Shown: one piece after another, positions 28,720 to 38,013 of the stretch
Layout of the letters: each line of letters begins with the position of its first letter
How positions within the stretch are numbered: the first letter of the stretch is position 1
Assembly (NCBI RefSeq): GCF_000421265.1
Contig: NZ_ATWN01000003.1
Span: forward strand, 248,001-312,000
Source of the DNA: Thalassospira lucentensis MCCC 1A00383 = DSM 14000
GTDB lineage: Bacteria > Pseudomonadota > Alphaproteobacteria > Rhodospirillales > Thalassospiraceae
DNA: 64,000 bases
Reading direction: 5' to 3'
Notes under the pieces: generated by a model
The model's database searches: none
What the model was told of the DNA's origin: nothing
The model's input: the letters and a program-made list of their open reading frames with translations, nothing else
Position numbers and translations under genes: made by a program

Positions 28720-29325
28720 ATGTTCTACGAACCCGGAAAAACCACCCACAATCTTCCCCACGATCCTTTTAAGGCCTGCGTAGCACCACGACCGATTGGC
28801 TGGATTTCGACGGTGGATAAAGCCGGGAGACCAAACCTTGCACCCTATTCATTTTTCAATGCGGTGCATGGCAATCCGCCAATGGTGATGTTTTCGTCGG
28901 GGGGATCGGTCGACAGCCTTCGCAACACACGCGATACCGGCGAATTTGTCGCTGCCGTCGCACCAAAATCCATGCTGCGCGAGATCAATTTCTGTTCGGC
29001 ACCATTACCGCCGGGAGAAGACGAGTTTGAATATGCCGGGCTTGAAAAGCTGCCCGCCACATGCGTCAAACCGCATTTGATCAAGGGTGTGCCGATCCAT
29101 ATGGAATGCGAAGTATTTCAGATCGTCGAATTGCCCAGTGCCAACCCGGAGAAGCCCTGCGCGATGGTGATTGGCACCGTGGTTGGTTTGCACATTGATG
29201 ATGCGATCATTCGCGATGGCATGGTCGATATTACCCTTTTCGAACCGCTTGCCCGACTGGGCTATCAGGAATACGCCAGCATCTCGGAAACCTTTACCGT
29301 CAAACGCGAAGATTTTTGGAAGTAA
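28720..29325 (+). CDS. Flavin reductase family / FMN-binding split-barrel protein
   Basis: A 201-residue protein of the DIM6/NTAB flavin reductase-like family. Visible motifs are PRPIGWISTVDKAGRPNLAP (residues 24-43) and YSFFNAVHGNPPMVMFSSGG. Members bind FMN and act as reductases or partners of oxygenases. It follows the CodA-like gene by 86 bp on the same strand, so it may be in the importer operon; its substrate is unknown. An inverted repeat of ten perfect bases per arm follows (29344-29385). Confidence 0.87.
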   Translation: MFYEPGKTTHNLPHDPFKACVAPRPIGWISTVDKAGRPNLAPYSFFNAVHGNPPMVMFSSGGSVDSLRNTRDTGEFVAAVAPKSMLREINFCSAPLPPGEDEFEYAGLEKLPATCVKPHLIKGVPIHMECEVFQIVELPSANPEKPCAMVIGTVVGLHIDDAIIRDGMVDITLFEPLARLGYQEYASISETFTVKREDFWK

Positions 29326-29343
29326 CCCCTGTTACTTGATCGC

Positions 29344-29385
29344 CGGTTTGTTTCATGAAAGCGACGCGCAAGCGCAAACAAACCG
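29344..29385. repeat. Inverted repeat after the flavin reductase gene
   Basis: CGGTTTGTTT at 29344-29353 is perfectly complementary to AAACAAACCG at 29376-29385. The 22-base interval holds a smaller GCGC-AA-GCGC hairpin. No T-tract follows, so it may be an mRNA 3'-end stem or a weak terminator. Confidence 0.6.
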
Positions 29386-29490
29386 TCACAGAAACTCTCT
29401 AATGTGAAAAGAAACACAGTTCGCTCGAACATCAAACGGGCTTGAGCTGGGCTTTTTTACGTTTCTGATGATTTTTCTGGGGGCACTTTT

Positions 29491-30792
29491 ATGAAACATA
29501 CATTTGCGGCTGGCGTTGCCGGCATCGCAGCACTGCTTCTTGCCGGAACGGCAATGGCGGGCGAAGCCAAGATTTTCGAAACCAAAAGCGCAATCAACAA
29601 TCTGTCGACGGTTATGGTTGATGGCGGCAAGGCACGTGATCTGACCGTTGGTCTGGGATCGGGTGCGTATCGTCGTCCGGGCGATCCGGCCAACATGTTT
29701 TATGCCGTATCTGACCGTGGCCCGAACTTTGTTTGCGGTGATGTTGAAACCGTTCTTGGCGTTTCAGAAGACGCCGTCTGCCATGGCAACAAAGTCCGTG
29801 TCTATCCGACCCCGGATTATTCGCCGTCGATCTACACCATTTTCCTGGGTGACAATGGTACCTTTGACATCAAGGATGTCATCACCATCAAGGATCAAAA
29901 CGGCATTCCACTGACCGGCCTTACCAACAAACTGACCGTTGCCAAAACCGAAAAGCCGGTTGATGCCAACGGTAATGCGCTGGAACAGTCGGTATCGTCC
30001 ATCGACGCCGAAGGCATCATTCGTCTGACCGATGGTTCTTACTGGATTGGTGAAGAAAACGGCCCGTCGGTTCTGCATGTTGCCGCCGACGGCACCGTGA
30101 TCAACCGTATTGTCCCAGCCGGATCTGAAAAAGATTTCGACGGTGCAGCCTATAAGGTCACCGGTGGTCTTCCGGCCATTCTGGTCAAACGCCAGACGAA
30201 CCGCGGCATTGAGTCGATGGCCGTTTCGCCAGACGAAACCAAGCTGTATTTCATGGTTCAGAACCCGCTGGCAAACCCGAATGCCGATGCGTACAAAGCG
30301 GCCAAGAACACCCGTCTGTTTGTGTATGACCGCGTATCGGAAAAGCTAAGCGGCGAATATATCTATCAGCTTGATGATCCGCAGACCTTCCGCAACGATC
30401 CGTCAAAAAAACAGAATGCGCCACGCATTTCTGAAGTTCTGGCACTTGGCAATGATCGCCTTCTGGTTCTTGAACGCACCGACAAAACCACCAAACTGCA
30501 TGAAGTCAAACTGGCAGGTGCGACCAACATTCTGGCAAGCCGCTGGGATGATATGTCGACCAACCCGACACTTGAACAACTCAACGACCTTGGCAGCATC
30601 AAACTGACAGCTGTTACCAAAACGTTGCGGTTTGACAGTGCCGATTATCCGCGGGCCCCCAACAAGCTTGAGGGCCTTGCCATCATGGGTGATGGCGCAC
30701 TTGCCATGATCAATGACAATGATTTTGGCATCAAAGGTGACCCGACCCAGGTGATCCTGATCGACGGTCTGGTTCAGGCGGATAAATACTAA
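29491..30792 (+). CDS. Secreted esterase-like activity of phytase family protein
   Basis: A 433-residue exported protein. The signal peptide is residues 1-23 (GIAALLLAGTAMA cleavage before GEAK). The body matches the phytase-like esterase domain: GSGAYRRPGDPANMFYAVSDRGPNF, SSIDAEGIIRLTDGSYWIGEENGPS, RGIESMAVSPDETKLYF and KLEGLAIMGDGALAMINDNDFGI; the last two are the paired EGxA/ESMA motifs of a beta-propeller. Some relatives act on phosphate esters. The promoter region 29326-29490 is 165 bp. A strong terminator follows, so it is monocistronic. Confidence 0.87.
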   Translation: MKHTFAAGVAGIAALLLAGTAMAGEAKIFETKSAINNLSTVMVDGGKARDLTVGLGSGAYRRPGDPANMFYAVSDRGPNFVCGDVETVLGVSEDAVCHGNKVRVYPTPDYSPSIYTIFLGDNGTFDIKDVITIKDQNGIPLTGLTNKLTVAKTEKPVDANGNALEQSVSSIDAEGIIRLTDGSYWIGEENGPSVLHVAADGTVINRIVPAGSEKDFDGAAYKVTGGLPAILVKRQTNRGIESMAVSPDETKLYFMVQNPLANPNADAYKAAKNTRLFVYDRVSEKLSGEYIYQLDDPQTFRNDPSKKQNAPRISEVLALGNDRLLVLERTDKTTKLHEVKLAGATNILASRWDDMSTNPTLEQLNDLGSIKLTAVTKTLRFDSADYPRAPNKLEGLAIMGDGALAMINDNDFGIKGDPTQVILIDGLVQADKY

Positions 30793-30821
30793 TTTTCAGT
30801 CTGTCTTTGACGGCACATCTC

Positions 30822-30858
30822 TGCGGGAAAGCTGCCATGCGGCTTTCCCGCTTTTTTA
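30822..30858 (+). terminator. Rho-independent terminator
   Basis: GCGGGAAAGC pairs with GCTTTCCCGC around a short TGCCATGCG loop, followed by TTTTTTATT. It ends the phytase-like gene. Confidence 0.92.
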
Positions 30859-30887
30859 TTGCGTGAAATGGGCGTAAAAGCAGCCCC

Positions 30888-31862
30888 ATGATGACAGAAA
30901 AACAGATATTCGATACGCCGGACGGCGTAGAATCCGTGATCGAGCCAATGGATGAAACGGGTTACCTTGCCCCTGTCGGGTTTGAGGACCAGTTGTTCAA
31001 TGAACTTGGCGATGTCACCGAACGCCATGACCGATTGATGTTCGCACCCGGTCCGGAACGGTGTGTGTTCTGGGCACAGAACGTCTGGCGCAACCCGGTA
31101 CGGATTGCAATTCCCTCGATCAAGGGTGCGGCCAAAATCCTGAAATTCAATCAGCGCAACTGGGCGATGTTCAAGTTTGACCATTTTTCCCGCGCCAAAC
31201 TGATTGAGGCAAACTTGCCCCATGTGTCGGCCAAACGTCAGATTTTTGGCGAGCCGGCCCCAACGGCACCGCTTGGCTCATGGACCCTGATTGATCCTGA
31301 TACCATCATCGCGTCTGCTGATTGTTCCAGCCCTTGGAAAAACGGCGAGATCGAGTTTGAAGAAGACAAAATAACACCGCCCAACCGGGCCTATTTGAAG
31401 TTGTGGGAAGCCTTTACACGCCTTGGTGTGGGACCGCAGGCTGGTGATCGCACCATGGATCTGGGCGGAAGCCCCGGCGGTTGGACGTGGGTTTTGCATG
31501 AATTTGGCACCGATGTCATTTCCATCGACAAAGCCCGCCTTGACGCCAATATCGCCAAATTGCCGCGTGTTGATTTCCGTCAGGAAAGTGCCTTTGGCCT
31601 TAACCCGGAAGAAGTTGGCTATATCGATTGGCTGTGCTCGGACGTGATCTGTTACCCGGACCGCCTGTATCAGTTGGTCAATCAATGGATGGATGCCGCT
31701 ATGGCAACCAATTTTATCTGCACTATCAAACTGCAAGGTGACACCGACTATTCCGCCATCACCCAGTTTGCCGATATCCCGGGATCAAAGGTTGTGCATC
31801 TTTATAATAACAAGCACGAACTGACCTGGATGAAAGTACCCGGCGTGACCGATCAGGACTAG
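30888..31862 (+). CDS. RlmM-like SAM-dependent 2'-O-methyltransferase (FtsJ fold)
   Basis: A 324-residue FtsJ-type RNA methyltransferase. The SAM motif is DLGGSPGGWTWVL near residue 188, followed by SIDKARLDANIA and DWLCSDVICYPDRLYQLVNQW, which aligns with the E. coli RlmM pattern (WMxCDMVEKPxxV). RlmM methylates C2498 of 23S rRNA. The N-terminal 150 residues would be the RNA-binding part. The assignment to C2498 is inferred from the family. Two adjacent ATG codons (30888 and 30891) are possible starts. Confidence 0.8.
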   Translation: MMTEKQIFDTPDGVESVIEPMDETGYLAPVGFEDQLFNELGDVTERHDRLMFAPGPERCVFWAQNVWRNPVRIAIPSIKGAAKILKFNQRNWAMFKFDHFSRAKLIEANLPHVSAKRQIFGEPAPTAPLGSWTLIDPDTIIASADCSSPWKNGEIEFEEDKITPPNRAYLKLWEAFTRLGVGPQAGDRTMDLGGSPGGWTWVLHEFGTDVISIDKARLDANIAKLPRVDFRQESAFGLNPEEVGYIDWLCSDVICYPDRLYQLVNQWMDAAMATNFICTIKLQGDTDYSAITQFADIPGSKVVHLYNNKHELTWMKVPGVTDQD

Positions 31863-31902
31863 GGTCTGAACCCAATCATCATATCAAATTGCGGCGTTCA
31901 AA

Positions 31903-32313
31903 TCAGGACGCCGCAATTTCCTTGATCGATGGATCAATCGGATAATAATCGCCTTTATCTGCACAGAAAATCTGCCCGCCGGTTTTAAGACCCTGACTGT
32001 CATCAAGGGTACCGGGCATTAGTGCCATGTGATCGGACTTGACCGGGCGCCAGAAAATCCCTGAACCACATTCCTTGCAAAATCCCCGATCCGTCTTTGG
32101 CGATATCCGATACCAGCGCAATCCGGCATCACGTACAAGCGTCAGAGCACTTTTATCAAAACCGGCATACGAACTGACATGCCCATGTAATTTGCGACAT
32201 AGTTGGCAATGACACATCACCGCATCTTCAAGCGGTGCCATCACGCTGTAACGCACCGCACCACAATGGCATCCACCGTCAAAAACGACGTTCGTGTCGG
32301 CTTTCTTAATCAT
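31903..32313 (-). CDS. GFA family protein (CENP-V/zinc-binding)
   Basis: A 136-residue GFA-domain protein with the zinc-binding cysteines of the family: GGCHCGAVRYSV, CHCQLCRKLHG and CKECGSGIFWRP. The family is named for S-hydroxymethylglutathione synthase (Gfa) but most members have unknown substrates. I choose the ATG at 32313; the frame extends to a GTG six codons upstream. It is convergent with the RlmM-like gene and divergent from nadB across 237 bp. Confidence 0.9.
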   Translation of the reverse strand: MIKKADTNVVFDGGCHCGAVRYSVMAPLEDAVMCHCQLCRKLHGHVSSYAGFDKSALTLVRDAGLRWYRISPKTDRGFCKECGSGIFWRPVKSDHMALMPGTLDDSQGLKTGGQIFCADKGDYYPIDPSIKEIAAS

Positions 32314-32550
32314 GACAATGCCCCAAATCACAATTGATCCATGCGATTTAATTTATCGGGTGATCGGCATATCGCAAGGTGTTAACGCCGATCAAAACAG
32401 CCGCAAATCAATTTCAGGCATGGATTTCAGACAAATATGTTTGAGATTGGCGAACAGCAGTCCTATTCTGCGGCTTCTGATAAGGGCAGGATGAAGACGC
32501 CACCGCGCCATTCCCCGCCATCCAGCCCTGCCCAAATGTGATGGGATAAC

Positions 32551-34197
32551 ATGTCCGAAAACTCTTTCAATTATGACGTGCTCGTTATTGGCAGCGGTGC
32601 TGCTGGACTGTCGACCGCCCTTAAACTCGCCCCACACGTCAAGGTCGCTGTTCTTTCCAAGGGAAAGATCGACGATGGCTCGACCAACTGGGCGCAAGGT
32701 GGCATTGCCGCAGTGCTTGATGCTGCTGACAGTATCGAAAACCACGTGCGCGATACGCTGATTGCCGGGGCTGACCTGTGCAAGCGTGAAACGGTCGAAT
32801 ATGTTGCAGCCAACGCACCGCGTGCCATTGCATGGCTTGATGAACTTGGCATTCAATTGACCCGAGACCCGGCAGGCGGGAATGATCAACCATTTCATCT
32901 GACGCGTGAAGGTGGGCACAGCCACCGTCGCATTGTCCATGCTGCTGATGCCACCGGCCGGGCTGTTCAAACCACGCTTCAAGGTCAGGCCGCCAATCAC
33001 CCCAACATCAAGGTTTTTGAAAACTTTCTGGCAATTGATCTTGTCACCGACCGAAAGTTTGGCGGCGAAGGCCGGCGTTGTATCGGGGCGTATGCACTTG
33101 ATCTCGAAACCGGGCAGGTAAAATCATTTAATGCCCGCACCGTCGTTCTGGCTACTGGTGGCGCCAGCAAAGTCTATCGTTTCACGTCCAACCCGGATGG
33201 CTCGACCGGTGATGGCATTGCCATGGCATGGCGTGCCGGGTGCCGGGTGATGAATATGGAATTCAGCCAGTTCCACCCCACATGCCTTTATCATCCGCAA
33301 GCCAAGTCATTCCTGATTACCGAAGCCGTACGGGGCGAAGGCGGCAAACTGCTATTGCCCGATGGCACGCGTTTCATGGACCGCTTTGATGAGCGCGGCG
33401 AACTGGCCCCGCGTGACATCGTTGCACGCGCAATTGACCATGAAATGAAGCGCCTTGGTGCCGATTGCGTTTATCTTGATATCACCCACAAAGGCGAAGA
33501 TTTCATTCGGGAACATTTCCCGACCATCCATGAAACCTGCCTGACCTATGGCATTGATATGACCAAGCAACCGATCCCGGTTGTACCCGCAGCACATTAC
33601 ACATGCGGCGGGGTTTTGACCGACCTTCGCGGGCGTACCGACCTTACCGGGCTTTATGCGATTGGCGAATGTGCAGGAACCGGATTGCACGGTGCAAACA
33701 GATTGGCATCCAATTCGCTTTTGGAATGTCTGGTGTTTGGCGAAGCCGCCTCAAAAGATATTATCGAGGCCCTGCCGGTCGAAGATCATTTCAAACCAAT
33801 CCCCGAGTGGGACGAAACCGGCATTACCGACTCAGACGAAGAAGTCATTGTGGCCCATAACTGGGAACAGTTGCGCAACGTGATGTGGGACTTTGTCGGC
33901 ATTGTCCGCACCACCAAACGCGTTCAGCGTGCCCAGCACAGGGTTGATCTGTTGCTGTCGGAAATTGACGAGTATTATGGCAATTTCCGCGTCACCAATG
34001 ACTTGCTCGAACTGCGTAACCTGTCGGTTGTTGCCAAACTGATCATTCAGTCAGCCCTGTGGCGCCGCGAAAGCCGCGGCCTGCATTACACCACCGACTA
34101 TCCCGAACTTGATGAAAGCGGATCACCGCGCCAAACAATTCTGGTGCCAGAAAACTTCGCCGGCCGCTGGGTCATTTCCGGTCAGTGGAAAACCTGA
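32551..34197 (+). CDS. nadB: L-aspartate oxidase
   Basis: A 548-residue flavoprotein that oxidises L-aspartate to iminoaspartate, the first step of de novo NAD synthesis. The FAD-binding motif is [10 protein letters not shown] (residues 12-21). Other family segments: [27 protein letters not shown] [14 protein letters not shown], and [15 protein letters not shown] with [17 protein letters not shown]. All are intact. nadA and nadC are not adjacent. A MOSC gene follows 35 bp downstream and may be co-transcribed. Confidence 0.96.
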   Translation: MSENSFNYDVLVIGSGAAGLSTALKLAPHVKVAVLSKGKIDDGSTNWAQGGIAAVLDAADSIENHVRDTLIAGADLCKRETVEYVAANAPRAIAWLDELGIQLTRDPAGGNDQPFHLTREGGHSHRRIVHAADATGRAVQTTLQGQAANHPNIKVFENFLAIDLVTDRKFGGEGRRCIGAYALDLETGQVKSFNARTVVLATGGASKVYRFTSNPDGSTGDGIAMAWRAGCRVMNMEFSQFHPTCLYHPQAKSFLITEAVRGEGGKLLLPDGTRFMDRFDERGELAPRDIVARAIDHEMKRLGADCVYLDITHKGEDFIREHFPTIHETCLTYGIDMTKQPIPVVPAAHYTCGGVLTDLRGRTDLTGLYAIGECAGTGLHGANRLASNSLLECLVFGEAASKDIIEALPVEDHFKPIPEWDETGITDSDEEVIVAHNWEQLRNVMWDFVGIVRTTKRVQRAQHRVDLLLSEIDEYYGNFRVTNDLLELRNLSVVAKLIIQSALWRRESRGLHYTTDYPELDESGSPRQTILVPENFAGRWVISGQWKT

Positions 34198-34232
34198 TCC
34201 ATCGGCAACATCAGCAAACAGGAACAAGAAGC

Positions 34233-34691
34233 ATGACCGGGCAAGCCAAACTTATCGGGATCGCTCGTAAGGCGAAATCGCGCGCCCCAATGGAGACACT
34301 CGAACAAATCACATGTTCGACGGCATTGGGCCTGGATGGCGATTATCGGGGAAAATTGCGTAAACGTCAGGTCACCATCCTGTCGAACGAAGACTGGCAA
34401 ACAGCCTGCGCGGTAATTGATCGAACAGATCTTCCCTGGACAACCCGGCGCGCAAACCTTCTGGTCAGCGGCAGTCTCCTTCCGCGTGACATCGGAGCCA
34501 AAATTTCTATTGGTTCAGTCGTGTTTGAAATCACCGGGGAGACCGATCCGTGTCACCGGATGGAAGACGCCGCAGAAGGCCTTGAAGAAGCCCTTCGTCC
34601 AGATTGGCGCGGCGGTGTGACATGCCGTGTCATCAAAGACGGCACCATTCAATGTGGCGACACCGTGCACATCACATCGATGGTCGATTGA
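34233..34691 (+). CDS. MOSC domain-containing protein
   Basis: A 152-residue stand-alone MOSC domain, a fold found in molybdenum-cofactor sulfurases and related carriers. Visible features are RAPMETLEQITCSTALGLDGDYRG, RANLLVSGSLLP and TDPCHRMEDA, with the Cys-His-Arg-Met segment carrying the conserved cysteine. Function is probably sulfur or metal-cofactor transfer. I choose the ATG at 34233, which has AGGAAC upstream; the frame extends back into the nadB stop. A short inverted repeat, GGTAGA at 34699-34704 with TCTACC at 34717-34722, follows. Confidence 0.88.
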   Translation: MTGQAKLIGIARKAKSRAPMETLEQITCSTALGLDGDYRGKLRKRQVTILSNEDWQTACAVIDRTDLPWTTRRANLLVSGSLLPRDIGAKISIGSVVFEITGETDPCHRMEDAAEGLEEALRPDWRGGVTCRVIKDGTIQCGDTVHITSMVD

Positions 34692-34926
34692 CACCTTCGG
34701 TAGATTATACTTAGGGTCTACCTTTAAATACGGGCTAATCGAACCAACCTGATTAAGGGATATCAATTGCCTAGGTTGGGATGGGTCATTACGCCATGAG
34801 CCCATAACGCTTCGCGGTGCAAGCTGGTTTCGAGTTGCTTTAACGCACAACCGACTTGCTGATGAAACGTGTTGAAACTGTCCCGTATTTTCTAAATCTC
34901 GGCTGAGAAAGCTAGGAGATCGATTT
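34692..34926. other. Intergenic region before the GAF-GGDEF pair
   Basis: I see no gene. It starts with the GGTAGA...TCTACC stem and TTTAAAT, a weak terminator candidate, and must hold the promoter of the diguanylate cyclase gene. An AGGAG at 34913-34917 serves its GTG start. Confidence 0.5.
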
Positions 34927-36009
34927 GTGAAACCAGCGCCCGTTCCTTCTGACGAAGTTGATCGTCAAAAATCACTCGAAGCAATGGGATTGCTCTCAAC
35001 GCCGCGCGATCCGGAACTTGATCGCATTACGCGGCTGGCCGAACGTTTGTTCGGATCCGATATTGTTGCGATATCCTTACTCGACAATGATCGGCAATTT
35101 TTTAAGTCGCGCGTCAATCTTGCGGTCTCAGAAACAGGTCGCGACATTTCATTTTGCGGCCATGCGGTGATGCATGATGCGCCACTTGTTGTCTCCAACG
35201 CGCTTGATGATGACCGGTTTCACGACAACCCACTTGTGACAGGGGGCCCGGAAATCCGATCATACCTTGGCGTTCCGATTTCCAATCAGCAAGGATACAA
35301 GCTTGGCACGCTTTGCGTCATTGATAGCAAAAAACGCGATTTTACAAAGGACGAAATCGCAACGCTTCAGGACCTTGCCCATTGGGTCGAAACCGTAATT
35401 GCGCTGCGCTATAGCGAACGCAGCCAGAAACAACTTCTCGAAGACCTCAATACCGCACAACGTGACGTTCTGATTGATACGCTGACAGGTATCTGGAACC
35501 GGCGCGGGCTTGAAGAACTTCTGGGGCGCGAGATTTCATCGGCACAAATCAAAAGTGCGCCAGTTGGCATCTTCATGCTTGATATTGATCATTTCAAACG
35601 GGTCAATGACACCTATGGTCATTTGATCGGCGACAAGGTGATACAATCGATCTCTGAAATCATGGCATCCAGCATGCGCGACCAGGACATCATCGGGCGG
35701 TTTGGCGGTGAAGAATTCGTCTGTATTCTGCCCGGGTTGCGCCTGGAACGGATGATGTATCTTGGCTATAAGCTTTGCGAAACATTCCGTGAGCAATGCA
35801 AAGTCACCAACAAAGACGGCGAACTGGTATCGGTGACAGTAAGTGTCGGTGCGACATGGTTATCGCCGCACGCGACGACGAAATACAGCCCTGATCAGGT
35901 ATTACAAACGGCCGACGATGCCCTGTACGAAGCAAAAGAAGGGGGGCGGGATACGGTGCGTTACATCCCACTTGATGAACATGGTAGTCTCGACACGCTC
36001 GAAGAATGA
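34927..36009 (+). CDS. GAF-GGDEF diguanylate cyclase
   Basis: A 360-residue cytoplasmic sensor enzyme that should make c-di-GMP. Residues about 30-160 form a GAF domain (SLLDNDRQFFKS, DISFCGHAVMH, SYLGVPISNQQGYKLGTLC). The GGDEF domain spans about 180-350: DTLTGIWNRRGLEELL, LDIDHFKRVNDTYGH with the metal and guanine contacts D219, N227 and D236, and the active loop GGEEF at 260-264. The product-inhibition motif RxxD is present as RDQD at 251-254, five residues before the loop. The start is GTG with AGGAG upstream. A paralogue of nearly the same length follows at 36157. Confidence 0.95.
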   Translation: MKPAPVPSDEVDRQKSLEAMGLLSTPRDPELDRITRLAERLFGSDIVAISLLDNDRQFFKSRVNLAVSETGRDISFCGHAVMHDAPLVVSNALDDDRFHDNPLVTGGPEIRSYLGVPISNQQGYKLGTLCVIDSKKRDFTKDEIATLQDLAHWVETVIALRYSERSQKQLLEDLNTAQRDVLIDTLTGIWNRRGLEELLGREISSAQIKSAPVGIFMLDIDHFKRVNDTYGHLIGDKVIQSISEIMASSMRDQDIIGRFGGEEFVCILPGLRLERMMYLGYKLCETFREQCKVTNKDGELVSVTVSVGATWLSPHATTKYSPDQVLQTADDALYEAKEGGRDTVRYIPLDEHGSLDTLEE

Positions 36010-36156
36010 TCAACCGATCACGTTTCGACAGGATACAGCAGGCGCCTGAAGTCCGGGCAAAAACACGTCTTAATCAAAAAATGCTGACTTGATCCTGTGT
36101 CCAAAATCCCTAAAACTTGACCTTCAAAAGGGCTTTGGGACATCGGGGGATGAAGA

Positions 36157-37221
36157 GTGAAATCCGCACAGCGGCCAGATAACGAATATGCCCGTCAGAA
36201 ATCCCTTGAAAGCATGGGTATTCTGACCAGCAAAGCCGACCCGGAACTGGACCGTATCACACGTGTTGCACAGCGTATCTTCGGCTCGGAAATCGTTGCG
36301 ATTTCACTTCTCGACAATGATCGGCAGTTTTTCAAATCCAACATCAATCAACCGACAACCGAAACCCCGCGTGACATTTCATTTTGCGGCCATGTGATTA
36401 ATGACGATGTCCCTTTTATCGTCGAAGATGCAACAAGCGATCAACGTTTCACCGATAATCCATTGGTCACTGGCGTTCCGCATGTTCGTGCCTATGCCGG
36501 TGTGCCTTTAACCAATCCGGATGGCTTTAAAATCGGCGCCCTGTGTATTGTTGACAGCATGGCACGCACATTCTCTGCGGAAGACATTCAAATTCTTGAA
36601 GACTTGGGGCATTGGGCCGAAACAACCATCGCCATACGCTATGGTGCGCGCAGTCCACAACAGGTACTTGATGACCTTGAACCGGCCAAACACCGTCTGC
36701 TGATTGATCCATTAACCGGCATCTGGAACAAGACCGGTATTGCTGAATTTCTTCATCGTGAACTGGTCAATGCCAGACTGCAAAATGCACCACTTGCCAT
36801 ATACCGGTTTGAAATTGATCAATTCGATAAGCTGGAACAGAACTACGGCGATGAAACAGCTGAGCATATCATTCAGGCTATTTCTGCGGCCATCACATCA
36901 AGCCTGCGTGACCGCGATGTCGTCGGGCATATTGGTGATTCCGGTTTTGCCTGTCTGATGCCAACGGTCCGTGAAGAACAGACAAGTTTTCTTGGCTTCA
37001 AACTCTGTGACACCGTCCGCGAACAGTGCCGGTTCTATGATGCTGACGGCAACCCCACCCGCATTACCATCAGTGTTGGTGCAACATGGGCACCACCTGT
37101 GGCAAAGCAACATTTCACGGCAAATCAAATTCTTGGCGTTGCCCAAGAAGCCCTTGGATCGGCAAAATCACAAGGTATTGAAAACGTTGTCTATAAAGCG
37201 CTCAGTATTCCCGCCACATAG
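36157..37221 (+). CDS. GAF-GGDEF paralogue with degenerate active site
   Basis: A 354-residue paralogue of the preceding gene, collinear without gaps over the first 270 residues. The GAF domain is well kept (SLLDNDRQFFKS, DISFCGHV, NPLVTGVPHVRAYAGVP). The GGDEF domain is not catalytic: the loop is GDSGF (260-264), and the guanine-binding Asn and Asp are Glu at 227 and 236. The metal-site residue D219 is Glu. The inhibitory-site motif RDRD (251-254) is intact. It is therefore a candidate c-di-GMP-binding or heterodimerising partner rather than a cyclase. The start is GTG at 36157 with GGGGA upstream; the 147-bp gap suggests its own expression control. Confidence 0.92.
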   Translation: MKSAQRPDNEYARQKSLESMGILTSKADPELDRITRVAQRIFGSEIVAISLLDNDRQFFKSNINQPTTETPRDISFCGHVINDDVPFIVEDATSDQRFTDNPLVTGVPHVRAYAGVPLTNPDGFKIGALCIVDSMARTFSAEDIQILEDLGHWAETTIAIRYGARSPQQVLDDLEPAKHRLLIDPLTGIWNKTGIAEFLHRELVNARLQNAPLAIYRFEIDQFDKLEQNYGDETAEHIIQAISAAITSSLRDRDVVGHIGDSGFACLMPTVREEQTSFLGFKLCDTVREQCRFYDADGNPTRITISVGATWAPPVAKQHFTANQILGVAQEALGSAKSQGIENVVYKALSIPAT

Positions 37222-37222
37222 G

Positions 37223-37876
37223 TTAGACATCCTGTCTGCCTGCCGCGGACAGCCACTTGCGGTTAACAAACGCTGCCATTTCATCCATTGACATGTTTGC
37301 AAGTTCCGCCAAGCCAATATAGGGATCACCCGAAAGCCTTAACAACTGCGCAAACGCCGGTTCGGTTTTCACATTCTGGCGCTTAAGTGCGCGAACGCGC
37401 TTTGCGAAATCAGGGCCAAGCAGAGCCAAAATTCTGGCCTCGGCCAGCATATGAATAAATCCGTATTGGGCTGTACTCGGGCAATCGGTTGCAAAAATCT
37501 CGACTTCAAATCCGTTACAATCACCCCCGGCGCACTCAAACCTTACAACACTAGCCACCCCGACATGTTTTGTCGGCGCGCGCTGGTGACGACGATAGTG
37601 CGGGTAACTCGAAAATGTGCTGTCGACACAGTCATTGAACCGCGACAGATCGACCGCATGGCACAGGATATCTATATCGGACTGTTCCGTATTGATCGCG
37701 ATTGGCAATGTTCCCGCGATCACCGGATCAAATTCCGCCAACAGGCCAAGAACATCCGCGTGCTGCAACGCCAAAGCTGCGTTTCCACCAACCTCAGATG
37801 CCTGTTGCAGCTTTTCCAACCCGTGAAAGGCCGCCGCACACAAGGGATCAGGCCAATCCATCACCGTTTGGTTCAT
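37223..37876 (-). CDS. DUF4269 nucleotidyltransferase-like protein
   Basis: A 217-residue DUF4269 protein. The nucleotidyltransferase-like core is IAGTLPIAINTEQSDIDILC near residues 52-71, with the Asp pair (SDIDI), followed by ASVVRFECAGGDCNGFEVEIFA. Family function is unknown. I choose the ATG at 37876; a TTG 13 codons upstream is less likely. It is convergent with the GGDEF paralogue (the stops are one base apart) and diverges from the AEC transporter gene. Confidence 0.85.
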   Translation of the reverse strand: MNQTVMDWPDPLCAAAFHGLEKLQQASEVGGNAALALQHADVLGLLAEFDPVIAGTLPIAINTEQSDIDILCHAVDLSRFNDCVDSTFSSYPHYRRHQRAPTKHVGVASVVRFECAGGDCNGFEVEIFATDCPSTAQYGFIHMLAEARILALLGPDFAKRVRALKRQNVKTEPAFAQLLRLSGDPYIGLAELANMSMDEMAAFVNRKWLSAAGRQDV

Positions 37877-38013
37877 GATCAAATCCGTTCTGTTTCTTGA
37901 CCCTGCGTTACGCAAAGGTGATACCTAACGCAACACTTCCTTCCAATCCCTTGGGTACAATACGCTTTTCCGCGCGTTTTCTTGCCACCCCACGTATCGG
38001 ATCCATCTGTAAG

